Shown here in pieces: positions 1 through 10,653 of a stretch of 64,000 bases of DNA. Below the pieces are notes generated by a model. The model searched no databases, had not been told where the DNA came from, and worked only from the letters and a program-made list of their open reading frames with translations. How positions within the stretch are numbered: position 1 is the stretch's first letter; every line of letters begins with the position of its first letter. Source of the DNA: Blattamonas nauphoetae (taxonomy: Eukaryota > Preaxostyla > Oxymonadida); contig JARBJD010000004.1 of NCBI GenBank assembly GCA_033064195.1, forward strand, positions 124,001 to 188,000, read 5' to 3'. A program made the position numbers and the translations under genes.

Positions 1-2324
1 TTCCCACACTTCTTTCGATTCTCGAAGAAGATTGAGTGTCAAGACGACGAAATCAAGATGAACATAATCACCGCTGTTTCCAAAAAGTCCCAAGCAAGTC
101 GTGCAGAGTGCAGTGAAGAGTGAGTGTCGATGAGGGATGAGAAGTGGCAACAACTCGAAAAGTGTTGGAATGGAGGCTGTCGAGTTCGTCGGGTTGAACA
201 AGTCTTCTGAAAGCTTGTCTGTGTCACCTGGACTCGTCGGTGGTGACAGATCATCGTTGTCCGAGTCGAGTTCAAAGAATGGATCGGCGTTCGCCGAGGC
301 TGTGCCGTAGTCATTGAGAAGCGGCTCGGAGATCGGATCGGGGAGGGGAACGATGGTTGCTGGATCGATTGCCGAAAGATCATACGGTCGGCCAGCCTCG
401 TCCCAGAGGCCTAATCCGGCTCCCTCAAACGCCTCCACATCAATCCCAGCTTCGGTCTGATCGTTGTGGTGTTCCAGAGCGAGTTGGGCTTGTCGGATGC
501 GAGCGGCTTCGAAGTCGGCTTCTGTCATTCGTGTGATTCCTGTCTCTTCCCATTCTGGTTCCGAAGGCAGTGCGAGGGGAACTTCTGGCAGAGACACGTC
601 GATTGCCAGGTGGATGGTGTTGAGCGTGGCAAGCGAGCCGAACAAGGCCATGTGGGCGAGGGAGGCGAGTGTTGGGGGGAGGTGGAGGTGGAGGTAGAGA
701 AGCTGCGAAGAGACTGCGATGAGTGCGGAGCTCATGTGGAGTGGGGAGATGGACAATCTGCGAGAGGAGAGAGGAAGAAGAAGAGTGAGGTGAAAGTGAG
801 AAGTGATGAAATCGGAAGTAATCAACAGCAAATGAAACAGACATCCACAAATATTCTCAAAATCCTCCAAAAACGATCAAATGAACGGAAACACTCCACT
901 TCCAATCCTCAAAACAACTTTTCCTCTCTCTCACTCAGAACACACTTCCACGTGCGACTCCTCCCTTCTGGTGCACCTCTCGTATTCCGAAGTTCGTCGG
1001 CCACAAACAGCCTCATCTCGTCCGTTCCGCAGTTGTTGAAGACTGTGTTTTCAAATCCGGACACTGCTGCTTGCAGTGCGTTCGTTGCCAAGGTGCACCA
1101 TTCCAGTGAGAGCGGAAGGGTGTCTTTATCCAATCGACTCCACACGTCTTCAGTGATGGCCATTTCTGCGGCAAGCTGATGTGTGATCTCTTCAACGCGC
1201 GAGATGGTCGGATTCACCCACATTGACTCCTCGTGTGTCCTGATTCTTGGGACAAACCATCTCCCGTCTTCATTTTGAACGCTGTCGTCTGTGTCTGGGT
1301 TCTCGTGGAAGATCCCGTGGCATGAAAGAGCGAGGCTGGACGATGTTTCGACAAGGCAACTCAACATGGTTGGAATCACCTGAAATTGAAGAGTGGAAAT
1401 GAGAAAAATGAAAATAGTTTGGGGAAAGTGAAAAAAGGACTAAGATATCAGTTCTCTCTTCATACCTCAGAGTTTTTGATCTCTTCAGTCCATCCTTCAT
1501 TTCGGGGTGGCGCGTCTCCAAGGAGAGAGAAAAATCCGTTGTTTTCATCGTCCTCATCTGGTGGTAATTGTGCTGGTTTTGGTTGTTCTCTGTTCAAAAT
1601 GTCTTCTATTTGATCTGTTGATCCAGTGCTTTTGTCTGGTTGGTATCTGTTTCGACAGAAGAGTGAAAAAGCACGAAAGAAAAACAAGTGGGTCAGAAGT
1701 CTCCGGGCTGTTTGCTTTGTAATCAGCTGCGTGGCAGAAATGGCTTCATGAATGATCTACGAGCGGTTGGAGAAGAGAGAAGTGACATAGATGACGAGAA
1801 TGACTACAGTGAATTTTGCGGGAAAGCTTCAGCCCATTGTAATGAATCTCGCACGATGAATGAACAAATTTCAATGTTTTCGGACATACATGAATCGAAT
1901 TGCAGCTATTTCGAATCAATCCAATTGGCATGGTTGCGATCCGCAAATTCGAGCGTGAAGCACTGCCTATCAAACGGAAAATCGTGACTGGCTCGCATTC
2001 CACCATATGCGATGTTAGCACACATAAGAATGGTGCTCCAAATTGTTTCTGATCCCTTAATGGAAGACACGCAAGAGGAAGTGGCTGATCAAGATGCACA
2101 AAAGGAAGACCACACATTAAATCCATCACCTACTGATCCAACGACAGTCGAGATGTTATCAACAAAGTAGGGAAGAGTGTTCAGCTGGACTTCCATCTCA
2201 CGGAGGATTCTTGTGATAATATGAGAGAGATTTTCGTGATTCAGAAGTGCCGGTCCTGGGACGACAATTTCCATCGAATTTGTGGTTGTTGAAGATGAAA
2301 TACCAGGCAACATCGTTGTGATGT
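1..2324 (-). CDS. Armadillo-like hypothetical protein, multi-exon, cut by left window edge
   Basis: Not recognised beyond a helical-repeat (ARM/HEAT-like) look. Five exons fit together in phase on the minus strand: 2324-2130, 2084-1976, 1646-1466, 1379 to about 946 (or 952), and 757 running off the edge at base 1. Introns are 45, about 329, 86 and about 188 nt, all GT-AG; the 1380-1465 intron (donor GTATG, acceptor TTTCAG) is the clearest. The last exon is open for 252 codons to the window edge and holds Leu-rich helices followed by an acidic stretch rich in Asp and Glu. The first visible exon starts mid-codon, so at least one 5' exon lies upstream and was not found; the 3' end is outside the window. 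The two most upstream exons are less certain and could belong to a decayed neighbour. No catalytic motif is visible. Confidence 0.55.
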
Positions 2325-4992
2325 CTGAAATAATGGGAAAATGTGTTGAAAACGATACCAATCTCAGAATTTTGTTTTCAGATCGCCTCTTCACTCAAAA
2401 TTTGGAACACTGTCATTTTTTTGCGTGATATGAGTGGATCACCAACAATCCTGTCTCTCTGGCAACATTCACGATCTCTCAAAAAGTTGTGAATGGATGA
2501 CATTTCTAAAATATGGAATCATTTTGACAAGATCCGCTTCTTGTGATTTGTTCAATCAGGAATTTAATCGTTGTTGCAGCGGACCTCTCCCGTTCTTCAG
2601 TTCAATCGATCGAGGCTGATCCTATTGCTGTTCTCCAAAAGATGAATCAAATTTGGCAGGACACTTTTGTCATATATAGACATGCTTGCGCTGTCCAAAC
2701 TGCTGATGATGCACTTGTATCGTTCACATGAACAGAATTGAAAGTACAGATTTCAATCATCACTCTGTGCTGAAGAATTGCAAACTTTCTATTACTTACC
2801 TCTTTAAACACCTACATCTCCACCAATATCGTGCCCATGATTTTGAAACTGTTGTATGTTCTGAGTAAGACAATGAACATCTGTTCAGCCTATCGAGGGC
2901 GCTACGCAGTCATTTCTGGATACTGAAGGCAACGGCAGAAGAGACAGAAGTCAAGCTTGCGTTTGAACGAATTTCTGACTTTGAATGTTGTCCAGGATCA
3001 TCTCCGGAACAATCTAGATATGGACTGTCCAAATCAAAGCCTAAATATCTGTCAAACGCCTGTACAGTGCATCCAGATTGACAAAGGTGCCCCTTTGATC
3101 CACAGACGCGATATCAATGCTCAGGCCACCAGCGAATCTCCAGAAAATAGATACAATGCCTGTTTTCCCTCCAAGACTCTCATTCCACGTTCGCATGACG
3201 TGAAATTTCTGACACGCTTTCTGAGAGCTTTTATGAGCTGATTCTTTCTGATAGAATTCAGATAATCGTCCAGACTTCGTTTATCTTTGAACATGACTGA
3301 TTGTCGCTACAGTCGTGTCATTGCCTTCTCCATGGTTAAGAACTCCCATAACCAAATATTTGGCTCTATCAACGAACCTTAACATATTATTGGTGGTTTA
3401 TGTTGCTCTACTGCACCCGAATTCACCCCTCATCATTTTGGATTCCGTTGCCTCACAAGAAGCAAATACAATCCCATACTCTGGGAATACTCGATCATCA
3501 TAGATTGCCTATTCATGATGTATTCGTTTCTTTCGCTCAGGAGACACTCTATTCTTGAGCTACAGGCTCTAGAATCCATGCTCCTCTTGTTCACGACAGG
3601 ATCGTGCCAATTCTCTCCAACAAGCGCTCCCAACAGAATTTTCCATTCTCCATAAGTTTACATGGTTTTATCGTCTGTGTAGCTATTTTTCTAACATTGA
3701 CAGCCTATTTGTTTCATCAGATTACACGAAGCTCGCTGATTGTCCTTAAACGTCCTCATCACGTTCCAAGAAGCACAGTGATGAATACATCACGACTGAC
3801 CCCCTTATACCGGTCCTTCATGCCACAATAACACGTAAGAATCACATTTTCATCCACTCGCCAAGATGGTGATGCTATGTGTTCTACCAGACGAGTTTTT
3901 CGGCCCCAACCATCTTGAACGTGTTTTAACTCCGTTCTGACCATCTTGAAGACGATATAAGGTTATAATGATGGTCCTGTCGTGTCCATCCATGACTGTT
4001 GTCCACATCTCCAAAGCTGATGTAATTGACTGACTAGCATCAAATCTCAAGCTGTACTTGAGTTTTCACTGCAGTTGACCAACATGACGGTTCTTACTCT
4101 CACAACATGAAGGATTCACAGCCGTCCAAACAGTTCAGCCACCATTTCACAAGATTCCAAGAACAATCCGACAGCACACATGCTCACATCATTCGAAGTG
4201 TAACACACTTGCGTACAGAGCCCACTGCACACATTTTCCAGTTGTCTCGTCATTCAGACGCACGCACCACAAATCAACAGGGCATTCAACACTGCAGTCA
4301 CTTAGCGTGTCCATTGATGTCCATATGCCCATACGGACGATGCTTTGTTCATCAGCCGTGGGAAAACAGCACAATAAACAAGAAGAAGCTGCGGATACTG
4401 AAGACTTCGAATGCAGTCTGATCCATAGCTGTCCCCAACAGTTTGAAAAGAAAACAACTGTTTTTTCTTTGTTCAATTCCAGACACACTATTCGATGTCA
4501 TCACCAGACGACACGATTATGAATTAGTCAAAGAATCGATGTTTGAACCCCAATCCTGCCACGTTGGCTGTTCTTTTGAAAGCAAGAGTGAAGAAAGTGT
4601 GCAAAAGAAAGTAATGAATATCTGACACGATTTTTGCATCAAATTCACAGCTCTGTCTTTCCAAAAGAGTATTCTGTGGAGGACGTCGCATTTCCAGAAA
4701 CAATCGGCATCGTGGTCTTTCACGTTTTGTTCGAAGGAGACCGGCAATATTTCGGTGAAATGACAAATGTTGGCAATTTATCTCCTTCAAATCATATGGG
4801 CTTTCAGTACTGTGGATGTCTGGTTGTCAGGAAGTGTAAACGAAAACTGCAACGTTAACTGAGTGGTCCACATCGAACGAAACTGGTTGAGAACGATGGG
4901 ATCCTGTCGATGACAGATGAAAGGAGTCTGATGGTTGATGAGTTCCATGAATTTTGAATTCGTGGAAAATGATGTCAGCTCGTTGATGCCGT
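2325..4992. other. Gene-poor stretch, no supportable gene
   Basis: About 2.7 kb in which open frames are all under 105 codons, overlap on both strands and show neither coding-like base use nor joinable splice phases. Short fragments on the minus strand between about 2950 and 3240 read like remnants of a protein, but no frame holds for more than about 45 codons. I see no RNA gene, array or transposon end here. It may be a decayed paralogue of the neighbouring armadillo-like genes. Confidence 0.4.
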
Positions 4993-5484
4993 TCATTTAT
5001 CTTCATCCCTCAAATGAACCCGACACCTGTGGCAGGCCTCAGCCTTTTGTGAAGACTCGTCGTTGATGAAGAGAGGAATGACACTTTTGGTCTTCACATC
5101 AGCTGCCTCGTCAAACGCGAAGGTTGCGGTTCCGACTTTGTTCCCATCACCAATTTCTGTTTTCTCGTCCATGACCGACCACGAGAGATCGTTCAGTTTC
5201 GTTTGTGAGATGAGTGGCGTGTTGTTCTTCCAGCACTGACGACACCACAGCAGAAGGGCAATCGACAGAAGTCGGAGAATGAAGAAGGAGGCATCGACAG
5301 ACTTGAGAGTCTGGAGACCTCTCCGACACACGTTGACCCCGAAGGACCTCAGTCGACCTGCAGACTCAACTTGTCCAGTGTTGGGATCCTTCTCGAGCCC
5401 CTCGGCATTGACGATGGATTTAACGAAGCTTTTCATGGTCAACGTTGATTGGATCTGGTTGATTTCAGAAAGACACAATTTCAT
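4993..5484 (-). CDS. Hypothetical 163-residue protein with one hydrophobic segment
   Basis: Single open frame starting at an ATG at 5484 and ending in TGA, 31 nt downstream of the SPRY-like gene on the same strand. A hydrophobic stretch near residues 65-85 (FFILRLLSIALLLW) could be a membrane segment; the region after it is polar, with a run that reads like folded protein (SVMDEKTEIGDGNK). No family recognised. It may be a short gene, or the remnant of a longer one whose other exons have gone; base use in third positions is coding-like in the second half only. A competing frame (5147-5329) is shorter and less convincing. Confidence 0.35.
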   Translation of the reverse strand: MKLCLSEINQIQSTLTMKSFVKSIVNAEGLEKDPNTGQVESAGRLRSFGVNVCRRGLQTLKSVDASFFILRLLSIALLLWCRQCWKNNTPLISQTKLNDLSWSVMDEKTEIGDGNKVGTATFAFDEAADVKTKSVIPLFINDESSQKAEACHRCRVHLRDEDK

Positions 5485-5515
5485 TTTGAAGGGGCTGAGA
5501 AAAGAAGAGAGGTGG

Positions 5516-7696
5516 TCACTGGTTCATATTCACTTCCATCGTTCCTCCGATCAGCGCTGGTTCCTTCACCACTTCGACTGATTCAATTGAGATGGCATCA
5601 TTCGACCCTGTGAGATTCAACGCGAATCTGAACGGGACAGGAATGTGGGAGAAGAAGGAAGGCTGAGTATGCCCATCCTGCGACAAACGAAGTGTCCTCT
5701 TCCCGTCTCGCCCGTCTGCCTCCAACACCACTCGCTGGCCTGCCTTTCCACCTGCACACGCTGATCCATTGTTTGAAGAGGTTCCTTTGTGTTGCTGATA
5801 TTGGCAGCCTTGATTCATGTCCCATCCACCTCCATCTGAAAAGTCTGTGAAATCTGTTCCACTCTTCACTTTGTCAAGCTGAGCATTTCCGACGAGTCCG
5901 ATTCGAGTGCAGGATGGGATTTTCATGAAAGTGAATGTGAAGCGAACCACAACTTTCCCAAACTCGGACGAGAGAAGAGCTCGGTTGCTTCCGCCAGTTC
6001 GAGTGATGACAGAGCCAGAAAGTGTGTAACCATTTGAGGGAAACCATTCGATTGCAGCTGCTCCCAACTTGCTCTGTCGCTTCATTTCTGCTTCGAGGCG
6101 TTCGATCTCTCTCTCCCACTCTGCTCCGTTCTCAAAGAATCGCTTGTTCGTCTCGAATTGCATTCTCAGCTCTTCCATCATCCTTTCGTGCTCCCTCCTT
6201 CTCTCTTCTTCCTGTCTCTTCACATCTTCTCGTTCCTTCCTTCTCTCCTCCTCTCACTCTCGCTCCCTCTCCTCCATCTCTCTCCTCACCCTCCCCACAT
6301 CCACCCCAATCACTCCCACCTCGCTCTTCGTCCTCCGCAGCACATGCGCAAAGTGCACAGCCAGCATCGCCCCTGCCCTTCCCCGCACTCCCACCCGCTC
6401 TTCCTCCTCCTCCGCCCTCCCTTCCGACCAACACAGTCCGAGCAGCGTGTTCTCAACCAAAGCCAGCGCCGCCCAGCAGCGCGACACCACACTCCACTTC
6501 TCGTCCCCCTTCTCCGCCTTCCCTCCCCCCGCCGCGTCCCTTCCTCTGCTCTTCTCTTCTCGAATCACTTTCTTCAGACCAACACACAGCGAGTCCAGCA
6601 CTCCCAGCAGCCCAACCACTTCCTCCTCGTCTCTCTCTCCACTCGCCCACTCGCACACTCGCTCCACCACTCCCCCACTCAGCACTCCCTCCACGTCGGC
6701 ACACGACAGACACGAGCCACACACCAGCCTGACAGATGGCAGAGGGGGAAGAGAGAGATGAAAGGAGAGGAGGGAGTGAAGGACGAAGTGAAAACAAAGG
6801 AAGGAAAGAGAGAAGATGAGAGAAGGAGGGGAGAGAGACAGACCCGACAGCGTGTGTGGCAGGAACGGAGATGGTTGTGTCGGAGTTCTGCGAAGAAGAG
6901 AAGGCAGGGAATTGATGAAGAGAGAGAGAAGGATGAGGGAAACAGAAAGAAGAGAGAAGTGGAAGAGTGAGAAAGGCGAGGCAGACTTGGGTGAGGGCGA
7001 GGAGAGAGTGAAGAAGTGAACTCATTCTCGGTCGGTTTGGGAGCGACACACAAGTCACAAGAAGAGTCAGCACTGTCGATGCCATCGTCTGTCAGAAATG
7101 AAGACATATCAGAATCGGAGAAGGGGATGATGGGATGGAGAGAAGACGAGGAGACACACGAACAGGAATGGCGAGCATTTGCTTCCAATCGTCAGACACA
7201 GTTCAGAGACAAAGCCCACGCGCAGCCCCATCTCACTCACTTCCTTCATTCTGCTTTCGTTCTCATCTGAAACGGACACCAGGCATGATGGAGAAAGATC
7301 GTGGTGAGGGATGAACAATGAAAAAATGATGAATGGAGATCAGGAAGAGAAAGCAAATAATAAACAAGAGCATTGGTAATGAGTTTCAAACCTTCTTCAA
7401 TTCGATTCCGAACACCAGTCAGGATCGAAACTTTCTCCTTTTCTGTTCCACGTCGATATGCACTTTGAACATCCAAAAAGTACGTATTCTGCAGATAGGC
7501 AAACGGTAATGATCGAACAAATGATGAAAAATGCAACAGGGGAATATATGGGAAAGAGCAGAAGTGACAAAAACACGAGATGTCGACGAGAATATCGGAT
7601 AAGGCAAGAAAGTGAACACATCCATACAAGATCAGTCGATTGTGACCGTTGACTGAACGCAGATGCGAAATCGCTTGAGGTTGGGCCAGTGAGCAT
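5516..7696 (-). CDS. Coiled-coil protein with C-terminal B30.2/SPRY-like domain
   Basis: Six or seven exons on the minus strand, ATG at 7696: 7696-7628, 7488-7392, 7266-7211 (alternative end 7220), 7088-7050, 6887-6844, and 6728 to the stop at 5516. All junctions keep phase. The last exon has a TGA at 6254-6256 in frame; a 78-nt GT-AG segment (6289-6212) would splice it out and keep the frame, giving about 479 residues. Order: a helical region, a Glu/Arg-rich coiled coil (EEERRREHERM), then about 190 residues resembling the B30.2/SPRY fold used for protein binding, with WFPSNGYTLSG near its start and RFALNLTG near its end. Likely cytoplasmic adaptor; partner unknown. If the 78-nt intron is not real, the TGA would make this a broken gene. 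Confidence 0.6.
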
Positions 7697-7919
7697 TCAG
7701 ACTCTTGATTAGATCAGACCCGACACAACTTATTCAACTCTCATTGAGTGTTCCTGAAGCATTCAATCTTCACAACACCCGATGTCTCTAGTTTTTCATC
7801 TCGAATTTCCCGTCCAACACCTCAAACATTCTCAAGAAAGATCAGTTTTGAAACGAGGGGGTCTAAAGAAATTGTAATGAAAATAAACATCAACACAGCT
7901 TGAAACCAACAAAAAGCAT

Positions 7920-10459
7920 CTATCCATCAGTTGGAGGAGCAGCGTTCCTGATGGCCATAAGAAAAGCCGTCCTCATCATGTCCGGATCCTCCAACAACGG
8001 AACATCCAACCGATTGAAGCACATGTGCCCCTCAGGCATCTTCAGTGCAGTGACTCCCAACGAATGAAGGACGAACCTCCCCGTGGTGTCTGTGGTCGAT
8101 GCCTTCAGATCCTTGAAGCCCGTCGGGGGAGCGTTTGTGAGTCCTGTTCCGAGACGCAGAATCTCTCGTCGGAGGTCGTTGTCTGCTCTTTCAACCATCG
8201 TCCAGAATGCTGAGATCACGGTTTCATGGTTTAAAAGTTGGTCGGTGTATTTGGTGTGTTCTTTCCAATCTATAACATCGATTTCGGTCTTTCCACACAC
8301 AACCAGCTCCAGTTCTTCCGGGCTCAGAAGACGAAGGACATGTTCTGGAACAAGCGAGTGGAGTTCCGACCGCATTGCTGTCAAGATGGGAGTGAAGTAA
8401 TTCAGAGTCGCAAGGGATCCGAGATCAACAAAATCAGGAAGATCTTCGAAAACCACTCTTTCGTTCTCCCCTCCAGGAATCACACTCAGATGCTGGCCGT
8501 CCGGCGAGGTGTAAGTCCAAGTTTGAGTATAGTCGGCAAGGTCGTCTCTCGAATAGCCGCGAATGTCCTCAAAACTGGCATACAGATCCGGTCGGAGGTA
8601 TTGAAGATCGGATGGATCCATCGGGAAGCCTTGAAGCTGCTTCCAGATGAATGTGTTGAATCGGAACGGCACGTTCAGCCGTTCGAGCATCGCCTTCGCC
8701 AGAATCAGTCCCGCAAATTTGTAGATTTGGAGGTATTCCGGGGCTTTGAATTTTGGGTCGCTTGGGATTGTCAGTGTTCCCTTCCCCGTCTCGTCTGGCG
8801 TGAAGAGGCCAAGTTCGTTGGGGTCGATGAGCTTTTCAACGAGTTTTGTGAAAAACCAGCGTTTGATTCCGTTCACATCGATTGCGTGTGTTCCTTCCAG
8901 CATAACGTAGAACGGTTGAACGAGCTCCATTCTTGTCTTCTGATACATCGTCACCATCGATTGTTCAATGTTCGCATCGCTCGGAAACATGATTTTGCAT
9001 GATCCGACTTTGGAAACTGGCTGGATCACTGAAAGGGCGTCGAGGAACTTCTGTCTCCTGATTTCAAAAGAATCCGAAAATGAGAAATTGATTGGTCGAA
9101 TGAACGGCGCTTGCATTCTTGCAGTTGTGAAAGATGTCGAGAGCTCGAGTTCATGTTGAAATTTGGAGAAACACGGATCTTTCAGAAGGGTCTCCGCATT
9201 TGGTCGTTCATTAGGTTCCTATCAAACAATAAAACCAACAGAACAGGCACATAAATGTCAGCATCTGTCCAATGATGTCACGAAGTGGGGCAGGGACTGT
9301 GTCAGGCATGGGATGTATATTCTGGCGACCAATTGCTGAATACACAACCATCGCGCTTTTCTTTGGAAATGGGAACTGTCCCGACGCCAGCTCATACATC
9401 ATGACACCAATCGACCAAATGTCAATTCGACCGTCATATCTGGAAAATGAAAAGGGAACGAAGGAACGAACTCAAGATCACCATCGAGTGTCTCTGGGGC
9501 ACGATAAATACTGAATGAGAATGAGGAAGAAGAAAAGTTAAAACCTGTCAGCTTGAAACTCGTCGGAAACAGTTTCTCCATATTCGCATTCTGTCTGGTC
9601 GAACAAATCGGCTTTTAGAATGAATGATGAGATTAACTCATACAGAATTGTGCTGGACCATCACGTGGAATATAAATGAAATATGGAGCCAAGTGTCGGT
9701 GTATCATATTGGCCTTGTGAAGAATGTCGAGTCCATTCAGAATTTGAGCAAGCAGTTTCAACAGTTCCTGAGATGAAGAAGAGAATGAGATAAGTCCACT
9801 TAACACACATATTGACTCCATTTACTTCCTTTTCGAGTTTCAATAATTCGTTGTAAATTTGTTTCTGGGTCGACGTCCATGAGAGCTTCATACGTCTTGT
9901 CAATAATCCCTGACCTGAAATATTGAACTACTGCTGCAGCTGGAGCACGGGAAACATCTGCTCTTTCATCTGCCAACTTTTCGAGGAAGGACTGATCAGG
10001 ATTTTCTCTAAATCGAATCACTCGAGGTTTTGATTCGTTCCGAAGTTGACAAGCTTCCAAAATGAACTTCTTGCTGGTGTGGATCTGAAACAAAGTATCT
10101 TAAGGAACAAAGGGAAATACAACTGAGGACAGACCTCTTTCTGATATTTCAGTTGGAAGAATTTGCTGAAGATTAGTACATTCTCGTTGGTTTTCGCTGG
10201 ATTCTTTCAGATTTCGGTTTTCATCTTTGACTTTCGACAGTTCGTTCTCCAAAGGAACATCAATGGACTGGTCGTCATTATTCATTTGTGCTATCGAATC
10301 GAAAATGGATTGTTTGTCAGATTTCAATTGCTTTTGTTCTTTCTCCCATTCCAGAAGGGCTGGATGCAAAGAGAAGAAGAAGGAACAGTGAAAAGACAAA
10401 CTAGATGGGATGTGTTTAGATGAGTTACCTGTTGTTGGTGGAGGATCACTTGGTAACAT
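7920..10459 (-). CDS. Pseudokinase-HECT E3 ubiquitin ligase fusion
   Basis: Eight exons: 10459-10429, 10359-10135, 10098-9809, 9767-9644, 9611-9545, 9510-9472, 9439 to about 9253, and 9218-7920; introns are 69, 36, 41, 32, 34, 32 and about 34 nt. Predicted 753 residues: a coiled coil (about 10-80), a protein-kinase fold (about 85-345), then a HECT domain to the C-terminus. Kinase landmarks are present but dead: the catalytic loop reads IHRHLAP (HRD Asp replaced by His207), the metal-binding DFG is DLF (225-227), while APE (250-252) and the subdomain IX motif IDIWSIGVMMYE are kept, as is the terminal EPNERPNAETLL. The HECT domain has the catalytic motif HMCFN (Cys about 721), which accepts ubiquitin from E2 before passing it to substrate. 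The seventh junction does not fit a canonical site (see findings). Transcribed divergently from the beta-helix gene, sharing a 194-bp spacer. Confidence 0.8.
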
Positions 10460-10653
10460 TGTGTGAGGTGAAGCAGGTGATTATGGGTTCCTCCTCGTCT
10501 CGGATGTTTGATGATCAACTGATATCTCACGATGAGGGGATTTTTCTCTATCCAACCTATTCGGCAATTCATCTCTTGGGCGAATTGTCCCCATGATTTT
10601 TTAGTAACTGAAAGATCATCTATGGGCTAGATCAGAAATCCTGATTTTCAGAC
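10460..10653. promoter_or_regulatory. Divergent intergenic spacer, presumed bidirectional promoter
   Basis: These 194 bp lie between the ATG of the pseudokinase-HECT gene (minus) and the ATG of the first giant beta-helix gene (plus), so both promoters must be here or inside the genes. I see no motif that I can name with confidence. Confidence 0.4.

Noticed and set aside
6254-6256. TGA read as an amino acid (alternative code)
   Set aside because: Several intact genes end in TGA, as at 35017 and 41872; a cryptic intron or a broken gene is simpler.
6022-6970. Long plus-strand frames (236-270 codons) opposite the SPRY-like gene
   Set aside because: Extreme Ser/Pro/Leu then Arg/Glu composition that mirrors the purine-rich minus-strand exon and its introns; no protein-like features.
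8238-9002. 254-codon plus-strand frame antisense to the HECT domain
   Set aside because: The minus strand carries an unmistakable HECT domain; the antisense frame is a shadow.
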